A DNA stretch of 64,000 nt, taken from an uncultured Verrucomicrobia subdivision 3 bacterium (lineage in GTDB: Bacteria; Verrucomicrobiota; Verrucomicrobiia; Limisphaerales; UBA11358). Positions 52,059 through 61,902 of this stretch are shown here, one piece after another (position 1 is the stretch's first letter; the number at the start of each line of letters is the position of its first letter). The translations under genes were made by a program, and so were the position numbers. The notes under the pieces were generated by a model, which was given only the letters and a program-made list of their open reading frames with translations, made no database searches and had not been told where the DNA came from. The DNA is taken from positions 56,269 to 120,268 of the forward strand of contig CAINLR010000116.1 of NCBI GenBank assembly GCA_903850425.1, given 5' to 3'.

Positions 52059-53900
52059 TTAAAAATCGCCCGCCATGGGGATGTCGCTGCGCCGCACTTC
52101 CCGACTTGAACCGTTTTGGTGCGCGGCTGGGGCCGGGCCGTGGTGGCCGTTGCCGGATGCCTTGGCATCGTGGGCCGATGACTTGTTGTAGTGCTCGCTC
52201 TTGTAGAAATCGCATTTCACACAATTGCCGACTTTTGACGCGAAGGAACCTTGGACCTTCCCGCCGCATAATGTCCCAGCCAGCGCGGCGCAATCGTTGC
52301 CATGATCCGGATACGCCGGACAGACACCCAGTTCCGCAGCTTTGGCACCGCCAGCTTCCCGGCCACAGTTCTTGAACTCCCAGCAGTTCATCCCGTGCGC
52401 CGGGCGGACAACGACAGCACGGGGTGCGGTGGCGCGGTTGGAAAAAGACTGGTTTGCGATTTGGGGCGCGGCTGCCATTGGCAGGGCCGGGTGCTGGGCC
52501 GCTCCGCCCACCAGGCTCATGAGTTCGCCCACCGCCTGCTTCATTATCTCGGCCTGCGCATTCAATTCCTCGGCGGCCGCCGCACTCTCCTCGGCGCTGG
52601 CGGCGTTGGATTGCGTGCCTTTGTCCATCTGTCCCACCGCCACGTTGATCTGGGTGATGCTTTGCGTTTGCTCGCGCGAAGCGCTCGAGACTTCGGTCAC
52701 CAACTCATCCACCTGCCGCGCCTTGGTGACAATGTCATTGAGAGTGGCGGCAACTTTCTGGCTGAGCTGGACGCCCTGCGCGGTCTTCAAAATGGCGCCT
52801 TCGATCTTGGCCGCCGTCTCTTTGGCGGCGGTGGCGCTGCGCTGCGCCAGACTGCGAACTTCATCGGCCACGACGGCAAAGCCCATGCCGGCTTCGCCTG
52901 CGCGGGCCGCCTCCACCGCCGCGTTCAACGCGAGGATGTTCGTTTGAAACGCAATCTCATCAATGGTTCGGATGATCTTGGCAATGTCGTCCGACGAAAC
53001 CTTGATGGCGACCATGGCTTGATTCATGGCCTGCATGTCGGCCGCGCCTTTGTCGGCCGCCGTGCGCGCCTGCCGCGCCAGGTCATTGGCCGACTGGGCA
53101 TTCTCCGCGTTGCGCTTGGTCATGCTCGCCATTTCCTCCAGCGACGCGCTGGTCTCTTCCAGCGACGCGGCTTGTTCGCTGGAACCTTCCGCCAGCGTTT
53201 GGCTGGAGGCGGAAATCTGGCTCGTGGCATTGAACAGTTGGTCGGTGCCTTCCGCGATAATTTCGGAGATGCGCGAGAGCTCCCGAACGATCTGGTTTTT
53301 CAGCCGCCAGCCAAACGCGAGCAGACCGGCCAGGAAGATCCCCAGCAAGCTGCTGCGCCAGATCATCGCCTGCTGTGCCTTCGCGCGATGTGAAGCCAGC
53401 GCCGTGATCGTGCCTTGGACAACCGCAGTGTTGTTCTGCTGCAATTCCTTGAGCAGCTCATCCTGGCAAGCCGCCGCCGGGCCGAAGAACTGCTCATACG
53501 CGCGGGCCACATCGCCCCGCATCACGAAATCCACCACGATCTTGTCGGCGGCGACGAGGGTTTCAAATTTCCGGCCCAGCACCAACGCCTCGGCCGGCGT
53601 GGCATTGGTGATGATGTCGCGAACGGCCTGCTGGTGCTGCGCCAGTTCTTTGAGCAAAGCATCCATTTCGTCCGGGTCTTTGAGGCGCATGAATTTTTGC
53701 GCATCCGCGTGCGCCTTGCCCAACGACTCCAGCAGGCCATAGTTGCTGCTGAGTTGACCGGTGGCGACTTTGGCGGCGGCGGCAGAATCATCAATGGCAT
53801 CCCGCACCAGCAATGCGAAGACCCCGAAGATCGTCAGCGCAGTCACCCCAAAAGCCAACAACAACCACACCAGCCGGCGGGATAGGTTAAACTGTTTCAT
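52059..53900 (-). CDS. Chemoreceptor 1 with C-terminal cysteine-rich module
   Basis: 613-residue methyl-accepting chemotaxis protein. One span near 8-30, a periplasmic helical domain of about 150 residues (4HB-like, [17 protein letters not shown]), and a second span near 185-203. No clear HAMP domain is seen; the signalling helices begin directly and carry the hairpin tip [19 protein letters not shown] and [17 protein letters not shown]. After the hairpin the tail has a cysteine module ([48 protein letters not shown]), like the two-CW type domain known from some receptors and kinases. It ends ...SDIPMAGDF. Third gene of a probable operon after an outer-membrane protein and a cache-domain protein. 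Confidence 0.93.
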   Translation of the reverse strand: MKQFNLSRRLVWLLLAFGVTALTIFGVFALLVRDAIDDSAAAAKVATGQLSSNYGLLESLGKAHADAQKFMRLKDPDEMDALLKELAQHQQAVRDIITNATPAEALVLGRKFETLVAADKIVVDFVMRGDVARAYEQFFGPAAACQDELLKELQQNNTAVVQGTITALASHRAKAQQAMIWRSSLLGIFLAGLLAFGWRLKNQIVRELSRISEIIAEGTDQLFNATSQISASSQTLAEGSSEQAASLEETSASLEEMASMTKRNAENAQSANDLARQARTAADKGAADMQAMNQAMVAIKVSSDDIAKIIRTIDEIAFQTNILALNAAVEAARAGEAGMGFAVVADEVRSLAQRSATAAKETAAKIEGAILKTAQGVQLSQKVAATLNDIVTKARQVDELVTEVSSASREQTQSITQINVAVGQMDKGTQSNAASAEESAAAAEELNAQAEIMKQAVGELMSLVGGAAQHPALPMAAAPQIANQSFSNRATAPRAVVVRPAHGMNCWEFKNCGREAGGAKAAELGVCPAYPDHGNDCAALAGTLCGGKVQGSFASKVGNCVKCDFYKSEHYNKSSAHDAKASGNGHHGPAPAAHQNGSSREVRRSDIPMAGDF

Positions 53901-53937
53901 TGAGATTTTTGCTCTGATTTGCCGCCCCGCAATTGAG

Positions 53938-54495
53938 CTATTCGAGTTTGGAGAGGCTCAAGCCCACGACGAGCGAGCCGATGGCTTTGCCGGCGTCCAG
54001 CACGGGCACGGAAATCTGCACCTGCTGCAAGCCTGTAGATTCATCGAGTTCCACGGCACCCTGCCAGGTTTTGCCGGCCATCGGTTCATCATGCTTGGCT
54101 TTGCCCTTGTGCGACCAGTTGGTCGGCTTGGACAGGAAGGCCACCTTCAAGCCATCCGCACCGGAAATAAACGCCTCGGACACCATCTCGCCCTTTTTGC
54201 TTTTCAAGAACAGCGCGGCCTCGTTCTTGGTGAAGCTGCGGACGATTGGGTCCATAACCGACAGTTGCTTCCACGCGTCCTGCGTGAGCGCCGCCTGATC
54301 GGCCGGCACGCTGGCGTTGTGCGCTTTCACTGCGGTCACGATCACCGGGTCGGCGGCCCAGACCTGAATCTGTTTCACTTGAACGTCAATCTTCGCCTGC
54401 ATGGCTGCGTCAACTTCTGCGCCAGCGGATGGCCGAATCCAGCCCGTGGCACCGATGCACAGGAGGGTGAAAATTTTAAGGGTTTTGAGTTTCAT
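53938..54495 (-). CDS. Secreted PDC/Cache-domain sensor protein
   Basis: 185 residues with a signal peptide ([19 protein letters not shown]) and then a single Cache (PDC) fold. Segments [46 protein letters not shown] and [36 protein letters not shown] are those of extracellular ligand-binding Cache domains. Unusually it is not attached to a receptor or kinase. It lies 37 bases before chemoreceptor 1 on the same strand and 29 bases after the outer-membrane protein gene, so it is likely a periplasmic ligand-binding partner. Ligand unknown; many PDC domains bind small organic acids or amino acids. Confidence 0.82.
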   Translation of the reverse strand: MKLKTLKIFTLLCIGATGWIRPSAGAEVDAAMQAKIDVQVKQIQVWAADPVIVTAVKAHNASVPADQAALTQDAWKQLSVMDPIVRSFTKNEAALFLKSKKGEMVSEAFISGADGLKVAFLSKPTNWSHKGKAKHDEPMAGKTWQGAVELDESTGLQQVQISVPVLDAGKAIGSLVVGLSLSKLE

Positions 54496-54524
54496 GGTGT
54501 TTGATTGCGAGTTAAAAAATTGCG

Positions 54525-55934
54525 TCAGAATTTGTATTGCAGGCTAAGCGAGACGAGTTGGTGTTCAAAATCGCGGTAGTCGGGACCCAACGTGGCGGGC
54601 AGGTTGTCGTAACCGTTGACCCCCAGGTCGCAAATGTAACTCAGGCTGCCGCTGAAATGCGGGCTGAACGCGTAGCTCACGCCGGCGGAAAGGGAATACA
54701 CGATATCATCCCGGAGACTTGAGTTTTGTCCGGCGGGATTCACTTCGTTCCCGGGGGAATAATCCAGCTCCAGAATTTTGCCGCCCAAATCCAAACCGAG
54801 TTGCTTGGTCGCGTTCCAATGGTAGTTCAAGGCAAAGGTGCTTTCGAAATACGGCACTTTGCCGACGCTGGATAGCCACTGCCATTGCTTGTAGTTAAAC
54901 GTGAGCGTCTGGCTGGGCGTAAGCGTGGCCGTGAGGACGGCCTCGCCATAGTAGGTGACCGGATTAAAATCATTGACCGCCGACATGGAATTATAGCTGC
55001 GGAAATCCGGTCCGCCCGCCAACTTCACGTTCAGCCAGCTCCACGGCTTGCCCTCCAGCCCCAACAGCGCCCGCTGATACTCGTTGGATGAATAATGCCG
55101 GTCAGTGTCAACCGAGTGTGGAAACTGCTGCTGGTATTGTGAGCCGTAGCGGTAGCCCAGCGTGGCGGCCAGCTTGGGGGTCAGTTTGAATCCCAAATCC
55201 ACGCCGCCGTTCACGTCGTAACGGTCCGCATAGTTTTGATAGCCGGGAATGGGAGCGGGCGACCCCGGAATTGCTGAACTATTATGCAGGTCGCTGTCGA
55301 GATCGTAATAAAGCAGTGACGCCGTCGGACGGATGAAAATTTTGTTCCAGTCATATTGGAGCAAAACGGTGGCGCGGTCCTGAAGCTGCGCCAGTCGCTC
55401 ACGCGAAGCACCCATGCCGGGAACGCTGCGGTATTTGTCAAGCGAGGTGCCGCCCGGCCCGCCGAGGACCCCATAAATCGGCGCGTGATGACTGCCGTCG
55501 TTAAAGAGAAACGCATTGTCCAGCGCGAAGGAAAAATCGCCGGACTTGCCCTTGATCGTATCGCCGATTTTGTGCGCGTTAAAACTCTGCGAGGGCGCGC
55601 CGTGGTAAATATTGAAGTCCGGCGCGTAGCTCAACGAAAGTGTCTGCACCGTCTTTTGATCCCCCAACAGCGGCGCAAAATTAAAGCCGATTTTGGGCGA
55701 CACCGTGGTGATCCATGATGGTTTGGGCGTCATGCCCTTGCCGGACACACCGAACAAATTGTCATCGTAGCTTTCTTTGGCGCCCATTACCAAATCCGTC
55801 AGCCAGGCCGGCTTTTGCCATCCCGTCGCAGCGGTATTGGCCACGGCGGCGTCCGCACCGTTGACCTTCGAGAGCAGGCCGCTGAGGCCCAGCAGGGACA
55901 GACCGGAGTAGAACTTGATTTTTGATTTTTTCAT
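54525..55934 (-). CDS. Outer-membrane beta-barrel protein (putative)
   Basis: 469 residues with a signal peptide (IKFYSGLSLLGLSGLL...), followed by a mature chain rich in alternating Tyr/Leu/Gly strands with turns of Asn/Asp/Pro, and a C-terminal phenylalanine after an amphipathic strand (EHQLVSLSLQYKF), the signature of outer-membrane barrels. I do not recognise a precise family. It heads the group outer-membrane protein, Cache protein, chemoreceptor 1, and a sigma-28 type promoter lies upstream. A role in admitting the ligand sensed by that pair is a guess. Confidence 0.72.
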   Translation of the reverse strand: MKKSKIKFYSGLSLLGLSGLLSKVNGADAAVANTAATGWQKPAWLTDLVMGAKESYDDNLFGVSGKGMTPKPSWITTVSPKIGFNFAPLLGDQKTVQTLSLSYAPDFNIYHGAPSQSFNAHKIGDTIKGKSGDFSFALDNAFLFNDGSHHAPIYGVLGGPGGTSLDKYRSVPGMGASRERLAQLQDRATVLLQYDWNKIFIRPTASLLYYDLDSDLHNSSAIPGSPAPIPGYQNYADRYDVNGGVDLGFKLTPKLAATLGYRYGSQYQQQFPHSVDTDRHYSSNEYQRALLGLEGKPWSWLNVKLAGGPDFRSYNSMSAVNDFNPVTYYGEAVLTATLTPSQTLTFNYKQWQWLSSVGKVPYFESTFALNYHWNATKQLGLDLGGKILELDYSPGNEVNPAGQNSSLRDDIVYSLSAGVSYAFSPHFSGSLSYICDLGVNGYDNLPATLGPDYRDFEHQLVSLSLQYKF

Positions 55935-56192
55935 TTTTTGATGGTTGATGATTTAGGGTTTGGGTCGGAGCTGAAACGTGTTTCATTTGACAGCCAGCGC
56001 GGTGGCTGGCGGCCTGCTTTAGGCATGTTGTTTTACCGGCCCGGCCAGGTGCGCCTGGCGGAAAACGAAAAGGCACAAATGGAAACCGCGCGTCTCCATC
56101 GAGACTGAAAGTTCAATTGAGCCTTGTCTGACAGGCCCAAAGTCCTGCCCGCAAAAGCCACCGCAACCAAGTTGCGGTTCATGTCTAATGAT
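55935..56192 (-). other. Leader region of the outer-membrane protein/receptor operon
   Basis: About 250 bases between the sigma-28 type promoter and the outer-membrane protein start, with no gene on either strand. It contains a perfect hairpin CCGCAAC-CAA-GTTGCGG at 56161-56177. Beyond that no structure stands out. Confidence 0.45.
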
Positions 56193-56219
56193 TCATCGGC
56201 ACGTCACCGGGAAACTTCA
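56193..56219 (-). promoter_or_regulatory. Sigma-28 promoter of the receptor 1 operon
   Basis: Read on the - strand: TGAAGTTT, exactly 11 bases, GCCGATGA. Seven of eight positions match in each half. It lies about 260 bases upstream of the outer-membrane protein gene and just downstream of chemoreceptor 2. Confidence 0.78.
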
Positions 56220-56247
56220 GTAAAATCTTTCACTGCCGGTCGCCCGG

Positions 56248-58125
56248 TCAAAAATCCTTAAAATCGCCGGCAAACGGGATTTCATGGCGGTGCGCCTTGC
56301 CTGCCACCGTCTGCGGATGCCGCACCGGGGCCGTGGATACGGTGGCACGAGGATGCTTCGAGGCGGCGGCCGGCTTGACCGTGGGTCTGGCCACCGGGTC
56401 TGCTGGCTCCGCTGCCGCCTTGGCTCCGCTGCCGACCAGGCTCACCAATTCACCGACCACCTGTTTCATCGCCACCGCTTGGGCATTCAGTTCTTCGGCC
56501 GCCGCCGCACTTTCCTCGGCATTCGCCGCGTTGGCTTGCGTCACCTTGTCCATCTGACCGACCGCGAGATTGACCTGGGCAATGCCGGTGGTTTGTTCAC
56601 GCGAGGCTCCAGCCACTTCCGCGGCCAATTCGTCCATTTCCCGCGCTTTGGTCACGATTTCGTTTAGGGCGGCGGCCACCTTGTCGCTCAAATCCACACC
56701 GCGGGTGGTATTCCCGATGGCGCCTTCAATCTTCGCAGCCGTTTCCTTCGCGGCCGTGGCGCTGCGTTGGGCCAAGTTGCGAACTTCATCGGCAACCACG
56801 GCAAAACCCATGCCGGCCTCGCCCGCCCGTGCCGCTTCGACGGCGGCATTCAGCGCGAGAATGTTGGTTTGAAAAGCAATTTCATCAATCGTGCGGATGA
56901 TCTTGGCAATGTCATCGCTGCTCGCCTTGATCGTATTCATGGCGGTGGACATAGCCTGCATATCGGCCGCTCCCTTGTCGGCCGCAGTGCGGGTTTGCCG
57001 GGCGAGATCGTTGGCCTTTTGCGCGTTGTCCGCGTTGCGTTTGGTCATGCTGGCCATTTCTTCCAGCGACGCGCTGGTCTCCTCGATGGACGCGGCCTGC
57101 TCACTGGAACCTTCCGCCAGGGCCTGGCTGGAACTGGTGACTTGTCCGCTGGCGCTGACGATCTGATTGGAACCACTGCTGATTGCCGAGGCCGCGCTGA
57201 AAATCGTGCGGGTCAGTGAGCGCAGGCTGCTCGCCACCCAGAACGCGATCAGCAATCCAACCACCCCGCCGGCCACCATGCTGTAAAAGTTGGCGCGCTT
57301 GCCCATGGTTAAATCGGCGAGCACGCCGTCATTTGAAATTTTGAGATCAGCGCTCGCCGCGGTTTCAATCGCCAGCAACTGATCGTTGATCGCTTTGGAT
57401 TGGGCCTGAAAAATCACCTGCACCGCCTTGATTTGCTGTTCGCCGTCCGCCAGCGCTTTCAAGGCGGTAAAATAATTTGTCCACAGCCCCATGATTTCCT
57501 TTTGCAGATTGTCGGCCAGGGAAAATTGTTTCATTTGCTTGGAAAAATCCGCGATGCACTGCTCGACCTTGTCCACATACGCGGGGTCGCCGCGCAAGAG
57601 AAAGTCTTTTTCGTGCCGCCGGCACATCAGCATGACCACGGACAATTCGGCCAATCCCTGATCCTGCACCTTGACTTCCACCAGATGCACCGCATCGCGC
57701 ATCTGGCCTTCCAACCCTTCGTTCTGGGTGAAACCCCGGCGCACCTTCAACGCCACCAGCTTTTGAAACGAAGCCAAGTAGGCATCCGCCGTGGCCAGCG
57801 TCTGGTTGGCGTTGTCACGCCGCGTGCCATTCGGCGAAATTGCCGCCACCTGGTTCAGATGGGTCTTGATATCCATCACCGCCGCTTGGAAACGCAGATT
57901 CGCGTTGGTGTCCTTGGCGTAAATCAATGCCTGCTCCTCGACCGCGGCGTCTTTCAAGGCGTCCAGCGCGTTCTGCGCCGCGTCCTGTTCCGCCAGATTC
58001 ACCTCCGTCAAATGGCGGGTTTCCGCGTTGGCCTTTTGGGATTTGATGTAGCCGATGCCGGAGCCGAGCAGCACCATGGCAATCAGAATGCCAAAACCGG
58101 TCCAGATTTTATGATTGATGTTCAT
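56248..58125 (-). CDS. Chemoreceptor 2 with helical bimodular sensor domain
   Basis: 625-residue methyl-accepting chemotaxis protein from ATG 58125 (a TTG seven codons upstream is possible). Span 1 is near 10-28; the periplasmic part of about 255 residues is a helical bimodular (HBM) domain, with its diagnostic segment [19 protein letters not shown]. Span 2 is near 285-305. Signalling helices follow without an evident HAMP, tip [19 protein letters not shown]. The tail (about 565-625) is Ala/Pro/His-rich and ends [10 protein letters not shown]. Preceded by a phosphate-type binding-protein gene on the same strand. HBM domains in other bacteria bind acids such as malate, succinate or acetate, some via binding proteins. 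Confidence 0.93.
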   Translation of the reverse strand: MNINHKIWTGFGILIAMVLLGSGIGYIKSQKANAETRHLTEVNLAEQDAAQNALDALKDAAVEEQALIYAKDTNANLRFQAAVMDIKTHLNQVAAISPNGTRRDNANQTLATADAYLASFQKLVALKVRRGFTQNEGLEGQMRDAVHLVEVKVQDQGLAELSVVMLMCRRHEKDFLLRGDPAYVDKVEQCIADFSKQMKQFSLADNLQKEIMGLWTNYFTALKALADGEQQIKAVQVIFQAQSKAINDQLLAIETAASADLKISNDGVLADLTMGKRANFYSMVAGGVVGLLIAFWVASSLRSLTRTIFSAASAISSGSNQIVSASGQVTSSSQALAEGSSEQAASIEETSASLEEMASMTKRNADNAQKANDLARQTRTAADKGAADMQAMSTAMNTIKASSDDIAKIIRTIDEIAFQTNILALNAAVEAARAGEAGMGFAVVADEVRNLAQRSATAAKETAAKIEGAIGNTTRGVDLSDKVAAALNEIVTKAREMDELAAEVAGASREQTTGIAQVNLAVGQMDKVTQANAANAEESAAAAEELNAQAVAMKQVVGELVSLVGSGAKAAAEPADPVARPTVKPAAASKHPRATVSTAPVRHPQTVAGKAHRHEIPFAGDFKDF

Positions 58126-58158
58126 GGTCTTGTGGCGGGCAACCAAGCGGGCGCTGAC

Positions 58159-58944
58159 CTATTGAATCGGAACGAGTCCTTCCTTGGCCACCACGGCCTG
58201 GCCTTTGGCGCTCAGCACAAAATCAATGAAGGCTTTTTCCTCGCCGGACGCTTCACCTTTGGTGGCCAAGGTGGGGATGCGGCCAATCGGATACGTCTTG
58301 TCCTTCAAGGTCGCCACGCTCGGTTTGATGCCGTTCACGCTCACGATTTTGATCTGGGCTTCATCCGCTTCGGCGAGCGAGGCATAAGCCACGGCCGTCG
58401 GGATTTTGCTGACAGAACTGATGAGCACACCGTCATGCTTCACCGCCGCCGTGGGGCTGAAAGCCTCCTTGCCCAGCACCACCCCTTGGAACACCTCGCG
58501 CGTGCCGGAATCGGTGTTGCGATTAAACAGCACCACCGGCTTGCCGTCCGCCCAGGCGGTGGTCTTGCCGGTGAACAAGTCTTTCAATTCGGCCAGCGTC
58601 ACATTCGCGGTGGCATTCTCCTTGTGAACGATCACGGCCACGCCATCGTGCGCGTAGGCTTTGCCCACGAGGCCCGCCGCTTTTTCCGCGTCGTTCAATT
58701 CGCGCGAAAGAAACGCGAGCGTCACTTCGCCAGCTTCCAAGGACTTCGTGCCCGCGCCGGAACCGCCGCCTTGCAAGTTGATTTTCTTGCCGGCATCCGC
58801 TTCATAGGCCGTGGCGAGCGCCTTCAAAACGTGCAAGGTGGAATCCGAGCCGCGCGCATTGATGTCCGCGCGGGCCGATGAAATGAGCGTGCCGCCGATC
58901 ACCGCCAAGGCGACGAATTGAGTGAGGATCAGATTTTTGTTCAT
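58159..58944 (-). CDS. Secreted substrate-binding protein, PstS/PBP-like
   Basis: 261 residues with a signal peptide (MNKNLILTQFVALAVIGG) and a PBP-like domain of the phosphate-binding superfamily: GSDSTLHVLKAL, INLQGGGSGAGTKSLEAGEV, and NRNTDSGTREVFQG (the Ser-Gly-Thr phosphate-contact motif of PstS). It is shorter than classical PstS. No pstCAB or phoU is beside it. Instead it is followed after about 30 bases by chemoreceptor 2, so it probably presents a bound anion, perhaps phosphate, to that receptor. A sigma-28 type promoter precedes it. A stand-alone uptake role is not excluded. Confidence 0.85.
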   Translation of the reverse strand: MNKNLILTQFVALAVIGGTLISSARADINARGSDSTLHVLKALATAYEADAGKKINLQGGGSGAGTKSLEAGEVTLAFLSRELNDAEKAAGLVGKAYAHDGVAVIVHKENATANVTLAELKDLFTGKTTAWADGKPVVLFNRNTDSGTREVFQGVVLGKEAFSPTAAVKHDGVLISSVSKIPTAVAYASLAEADEAQIKIVSVNGIKPSVATLKDKTYPIGRIPTLATKGEASGEEKAFIDFVLSAKGQAVVAKEGLVPIQ

Positions 58945-58969
58945 GGGTCCGAAATGATGTTGTTATGAA

Positions 58970-58995
58970 GCGATCGCTGGTCAATCAGCGATCGC
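58970..58995 (-). repeat. Hairpin in the binding-protein leader
   Basis: GCGATCGCTG pairs perfectly with CAGCGATCGC around a six-base loop. It lies in the untranslated leader between the sigma-28 type promoter and the start codon. Function unknown; could affect leader stability. Confidence 0.5.
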
Positions 58996-59007
58996 CTTCC
59001 ACCGTGG

Positions 59008-59034
59008 CTATCGGCAGGACTCAGCATTACTTGA
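59008..59034 (-). promoter_or_regulatory. Sigma-28 promoter of the binding protein/receptor 2 operon
   Basis: Read on the - strand: TCAAGTAA, exactly 11 bases, GCCGATAG. The -10 half matches the consensus at seven of eight positions, the -35 half at five. It lies about 65 bases before the start codon. Confidence 0.72.
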
Positions 59035-59175
59035 GCTTTTTGTGGCAATTCAAGCAAGTGTTACGGCCCGCCAGGCAGTTTCAACACCACTCATTACTTG
59101 CGGTTGAAACCAAGCCTGCCGTTTTCGACTCAACTATGATCTGCTTGGTTCACCAACCGAGGTAGGCGCGGCGGG

Positions 59176-61170
59176 CTAAAAATCTTTGAAGTCGCCTGCC
59201 GCCGGAGTTTCATTCCGGCCATGGACCACCGGTGTCCGATTGGATGCGGCGCGGGCACGGTCATGGTCTTTCCCATTGTTGCCGTTCATCGGCTGGCGTT
59301 GAGCGTTGCGCGGAACATCGCGCGCCACTTTGGGCGCCGCGGCGCTTCCCGCCGCCAGGCCGCTGTGGCCGCCGACGAGTTCGAGCAGTTCCGCCACCGA
59401 CTGCTTCATGATTTCGGCCTGGGCGGTCAACTCTTCCGCCGCCGCCGCGCTTTCTTCGGCGCTGGCCGCGTTGCGCTGCGTCACCTTGTCCATTTGAGTG
59501 ACGGCGGAGTTGAGCTGCGTGATGCCATCGGTCTGCTCGCGCGAAGCGCTCGAGACTTCGGCCACCAACTCGTCCACCTGCCGCACTTTGGTGACGATGT
59601 CGTTCAAGTTGTCGCGCACTTTGCTGCTGATCTCCACGCCCTGACCGGTCTTGGTGATGGCGTCCTCGATCTTGCCCGCCGTCTCGCGGGCGGCCTGCGC
59701 GCAACGCTGCGCCAGGTTGCGCACTTCATCCGCGACCACGGCAAAACCCAGGCCCGCCTCGCCGGCGCGGGCGGCTTCCACCGCCGCGTTCAACGCGAGA
59801 ATGTTCGTCTGAAAGGCAATTTCATCAATGGTCTTGATGATCTTGGCGATGTCGTCGCTGGAAACCTTGATCGCCTCCATGGCGGCCGACATGGTTTGCA
59901 TGTCGCCCACGCCGTTGTCGGCGGCGGCGCGCGCCAGTCGGGCCAGCTCGGTGGCCTTGCCGGCACTGGCCGCGTTGCGTTTGGTCATGGCCGACAACTC
60001 TTCGAGCGAGGCGCTGGCTTCTTCGAGGGAAGCCGCCTGTTCGTTGGACGTTTCGGCGAGCGACTGGCTGGCTCCCGACAATTGTTCGGAAACCGCCGCG
60101 ACCTGCAGGTTACCGCCCCACAGCGTTTCCGAGGTCTGACGGAGCAGCCGGGCGATGGACCGGGTGGTTTGCGTGGACAAAAGAATTCCCACCAGCACGC
60201 CGATGATGACGCAGGTGACGACGAGCGTGGAGGAAAACGCGGCGACCTTCGCGGTCTGATTCATGGCCGCAGTCGTGTCGCCCAGCCCCAGCGCCGCCAC
60301 TTTTTGGGCTTGCTGGATGACGCCGATCGCCAGGCCCGTTTGCCGCCGGGCCAGTTCCTCGCGCGCGATCCATTTTTCCTGAAAGCGTTTCACGCCCTCC
60401 CGATAATTCTGGCTGGACACGCGGCATTGCGCGATACGCTTCAGATCGTTTTCAAAATCGGTGAGCTTTTCGAGCTCGTTGAATTTCGCAATGATGCCAT
60501 CGAGCAACGCGAGTGACTCCTGCAGCAGGCGCGGATCACGCCGGGCTTCCGCCTTCCAAGTGTTGGCCAGCATCGCGTTGCCCGCTTGGACAATGCCGGC
60601 GAGACAGCCAATGCGGCCCAGATTGGCTTCGAGCGGGTCGCCCTCGATGCCCGCGCGGATCTTGCCGAGCAAGGCATCCGTTTGATTGGCCTGGAACGTG
60701 GCGCAGATGGAGATGAAATTCGTGCCCGCCGCGAACGTCCCGAGCCGTTCCTTTTCCAGCGCCTGCGTGAGCTGGGTGCGCTGCTCGGTGAGCGTTTCAA
60801 AATCGCCCACCGCTTTTTGGCCAGCCACGGCCGCGTCGTTCAATTTGGCCAGGCCGGTGAAATTTTTCCCGTGCGCGCGGGCTGCCGTCAGAAAATTTTT
60901 GACCTCGGCGAGCTGGGCTTTCACCTCGCCGAGAAACGCCTCGTCATCCGTGTAGCCGTAATCATGCAGGCTCGGCACCATGGACAGGGCGTGGCGCTCG
61001 ATGTCGTTGGCCAGGGAAATTTCCGGCACGTTCTCGGTGGCCAGCGCGGCCGACATCCGCCCGACGCGCGTCATGCTCGAAATGCCAATGGCACCTAAAA
61101 TCAGAATGACCAGCACCAACAGGCCAAAGGCCAGCACCATCCGGGCGGTCAGCTTCATGGTTTTTTTCAT
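59176..61170 (-). CDS. Chemoreceptor 3
   Basis: 664-residue methyl-accepting chemotaxis protein from ATG 61170; the frame opens 31 codons upstream without conserved features. Span 1 is near 10-32, followed by a helical periplasmic region of about 300 residues (PSLHDYGYTDDEAFLGEV) and span 2 near 325-347. The signalling helices have tip [19 protein letters not shown] and [17 protein letters not shown]; no HAMP is evident. The tail is Arg/Asn-rich and ends ETPAAGDFKDF, the same ending as chemoreceptor 2. It follows a Cache-domain secreted protein gene by about 110 bases. The ligand is unknown. Confidence 0.93.
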   Translation of the reverse strand: MKKTMKLTARMVLAFGLLVLVILILGAIGISSMTRVGRMSAALATENVPEISLANDIERHALSMVPSLHDYGYTDDEAFLGEVKAQLAEVKNFLTAARAHGKNFTGLAKLNDAAVAGQKAVGDFETLTEQRTQLTQALEKERLGTFAAGTNFISICATFQANQTDALLGKIRAGIEGDPLEANLGRIGCLAGIVQAGNAMLANTWKAEARRDPRLLQESLALLDGIIAKFNELEKLTDFENDLKRIAQCRVSSQNYREGVKRFQEKWIAREELARRQTGLAIGVIQQAQKVAALGLGDTTAAMNQTAKVAAFSSTLVVTCVIIGVLVGILLSTQTTRSIARLLRQTSETLWGGNLQVAAVSEQLSGASQSLAETSNEQAASLEEASASLEELSAMTKRNAASAGKATELARLARAAADNGVGDMQTMSAAMEAIKVSSDDIAKIIKTIDEIAFQTNILALNAAVEAARAGEAGLGFAVVADEVRNLAQRCAQAARETAGKIEDAITKTGQGVEISSKVRDNLNDIVTKVRQVDELVAEVSSASREQTDGITQLNSAVTQMDKVTQRNAASAEESAAAAEELTAQAEIMKQSVAELLELVGGHSGLAAGSAAAPKVARDVPRNAQRQPMNGNNGKDHDRARAASNRTPVVHGRNETPAAGDFKDF

Positions 61171-61278
61171 GACATGTTTTCGCGCGCTAATGCGGTGCGC
61201 CGCAACCGGCGAAATCTGGCTCAGGAAAATTGCCAGGCTTGCCAGCCGCCGGCAGGTTCGCAAAGAAAAATGGGGCGG

Positions 61279-61785
61279 TCATTCCAACAGAAAACCCACG
61301 TAATAAACGCCGATGGTTTCGCCGGTGGAATTTTTGACGGGTTCATAACCCGCCTCATATTTCTTCCCGAGAATGTCCACCGGGCCGTAAAAAGCCTCGC
61401 CTTTGGCGATGGCGGCATAGGCCGGTCCCTGCGGATTGAGCACCGTGCCCACCGCGCGGTTGCCGTCGTTCAGGACATTCGTGCTGATGCGGATGTAGTC
61501 CGTGCCCTTCTTGGCAAAAAACGTGGCGGTGCAACTGAACTTCGCCTTGAGTCCGTCCACAATGGTGTAATCACCGTTGATCTTGGTGGTGCCGAAAAAC
61601 AGCTTGGATCCGTCCAGCTTGGCCTCGCCCAGCTTGGCGGCATCGGCCTGCATCTGCTTCAAGGCTTCCTTGACCTGTTCCGCGTGGGAATTTTCCGCCC
61701 GCAGATTCGTGGCCCCGCCCGCGAGGGCGCCGGCGACGATTCCAATCAACAAGGCGTGAATACTGGCTCCAATGATCTTTTTCAT
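61279..61785 (-). CDS. Secreted Cache_3-Cache_2 sensor protein
   Basis: 168 residues from ATG 61785 with a signal peptide (MKKIIGASIHALLIGIVAG). The mature part matches the Cache_3-Cache_2 fusion pattern of extracellular sensors: KLFFGTTKINGDYTIVDGL, then TATFFAKKGTDYIRISTNV, then GTVLNPQGPAYAAIAKGEAF, then GPVDILGKKYEAGYEPVKN. It has no transmembrane or signalling domain of its own, so it is a soluble or loosely attached periplasmic sensor. It lies just upstream of chemoreceptor 3, its likely signalling partner, behind a weaker sigma-28 type promoter. Confidence 0.85.
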   Translation of the reverse strand: MKKIIGASIHALLIGIVAGALAGGATNLRAENSHAEQVKEALKQMQADAAKLGEAKLDGSKLFFGTTKINGDYTIVDGLKAKFSCTATFFAKKGTDYIRISTNVLNDGNRAVGTVLNPQGPAYAAIAKGEAFYGPVDILGKKYEAGYEPVKNSTGETIGVYYVGFLLE

Positions 61786-61902
61786 AATTTAATAATTCGG
61801 GTTGAGGTTAAAGTTTCACCGCGTTCAAACCTTGGCCGGGCCACGACCGACAACCGGCCGCGGCCTGAGTTGGCTTTCGCAGTTGGCCCACCATCTGTGG
61901 GT

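Noticed and set aside
58970..58995. HIP1-type (GCGATCGC) repeat element
   Set aside because: Two GCGATCGC words here are the two arms of one hairpin; no enrichment elsewhere in the window was noticed.
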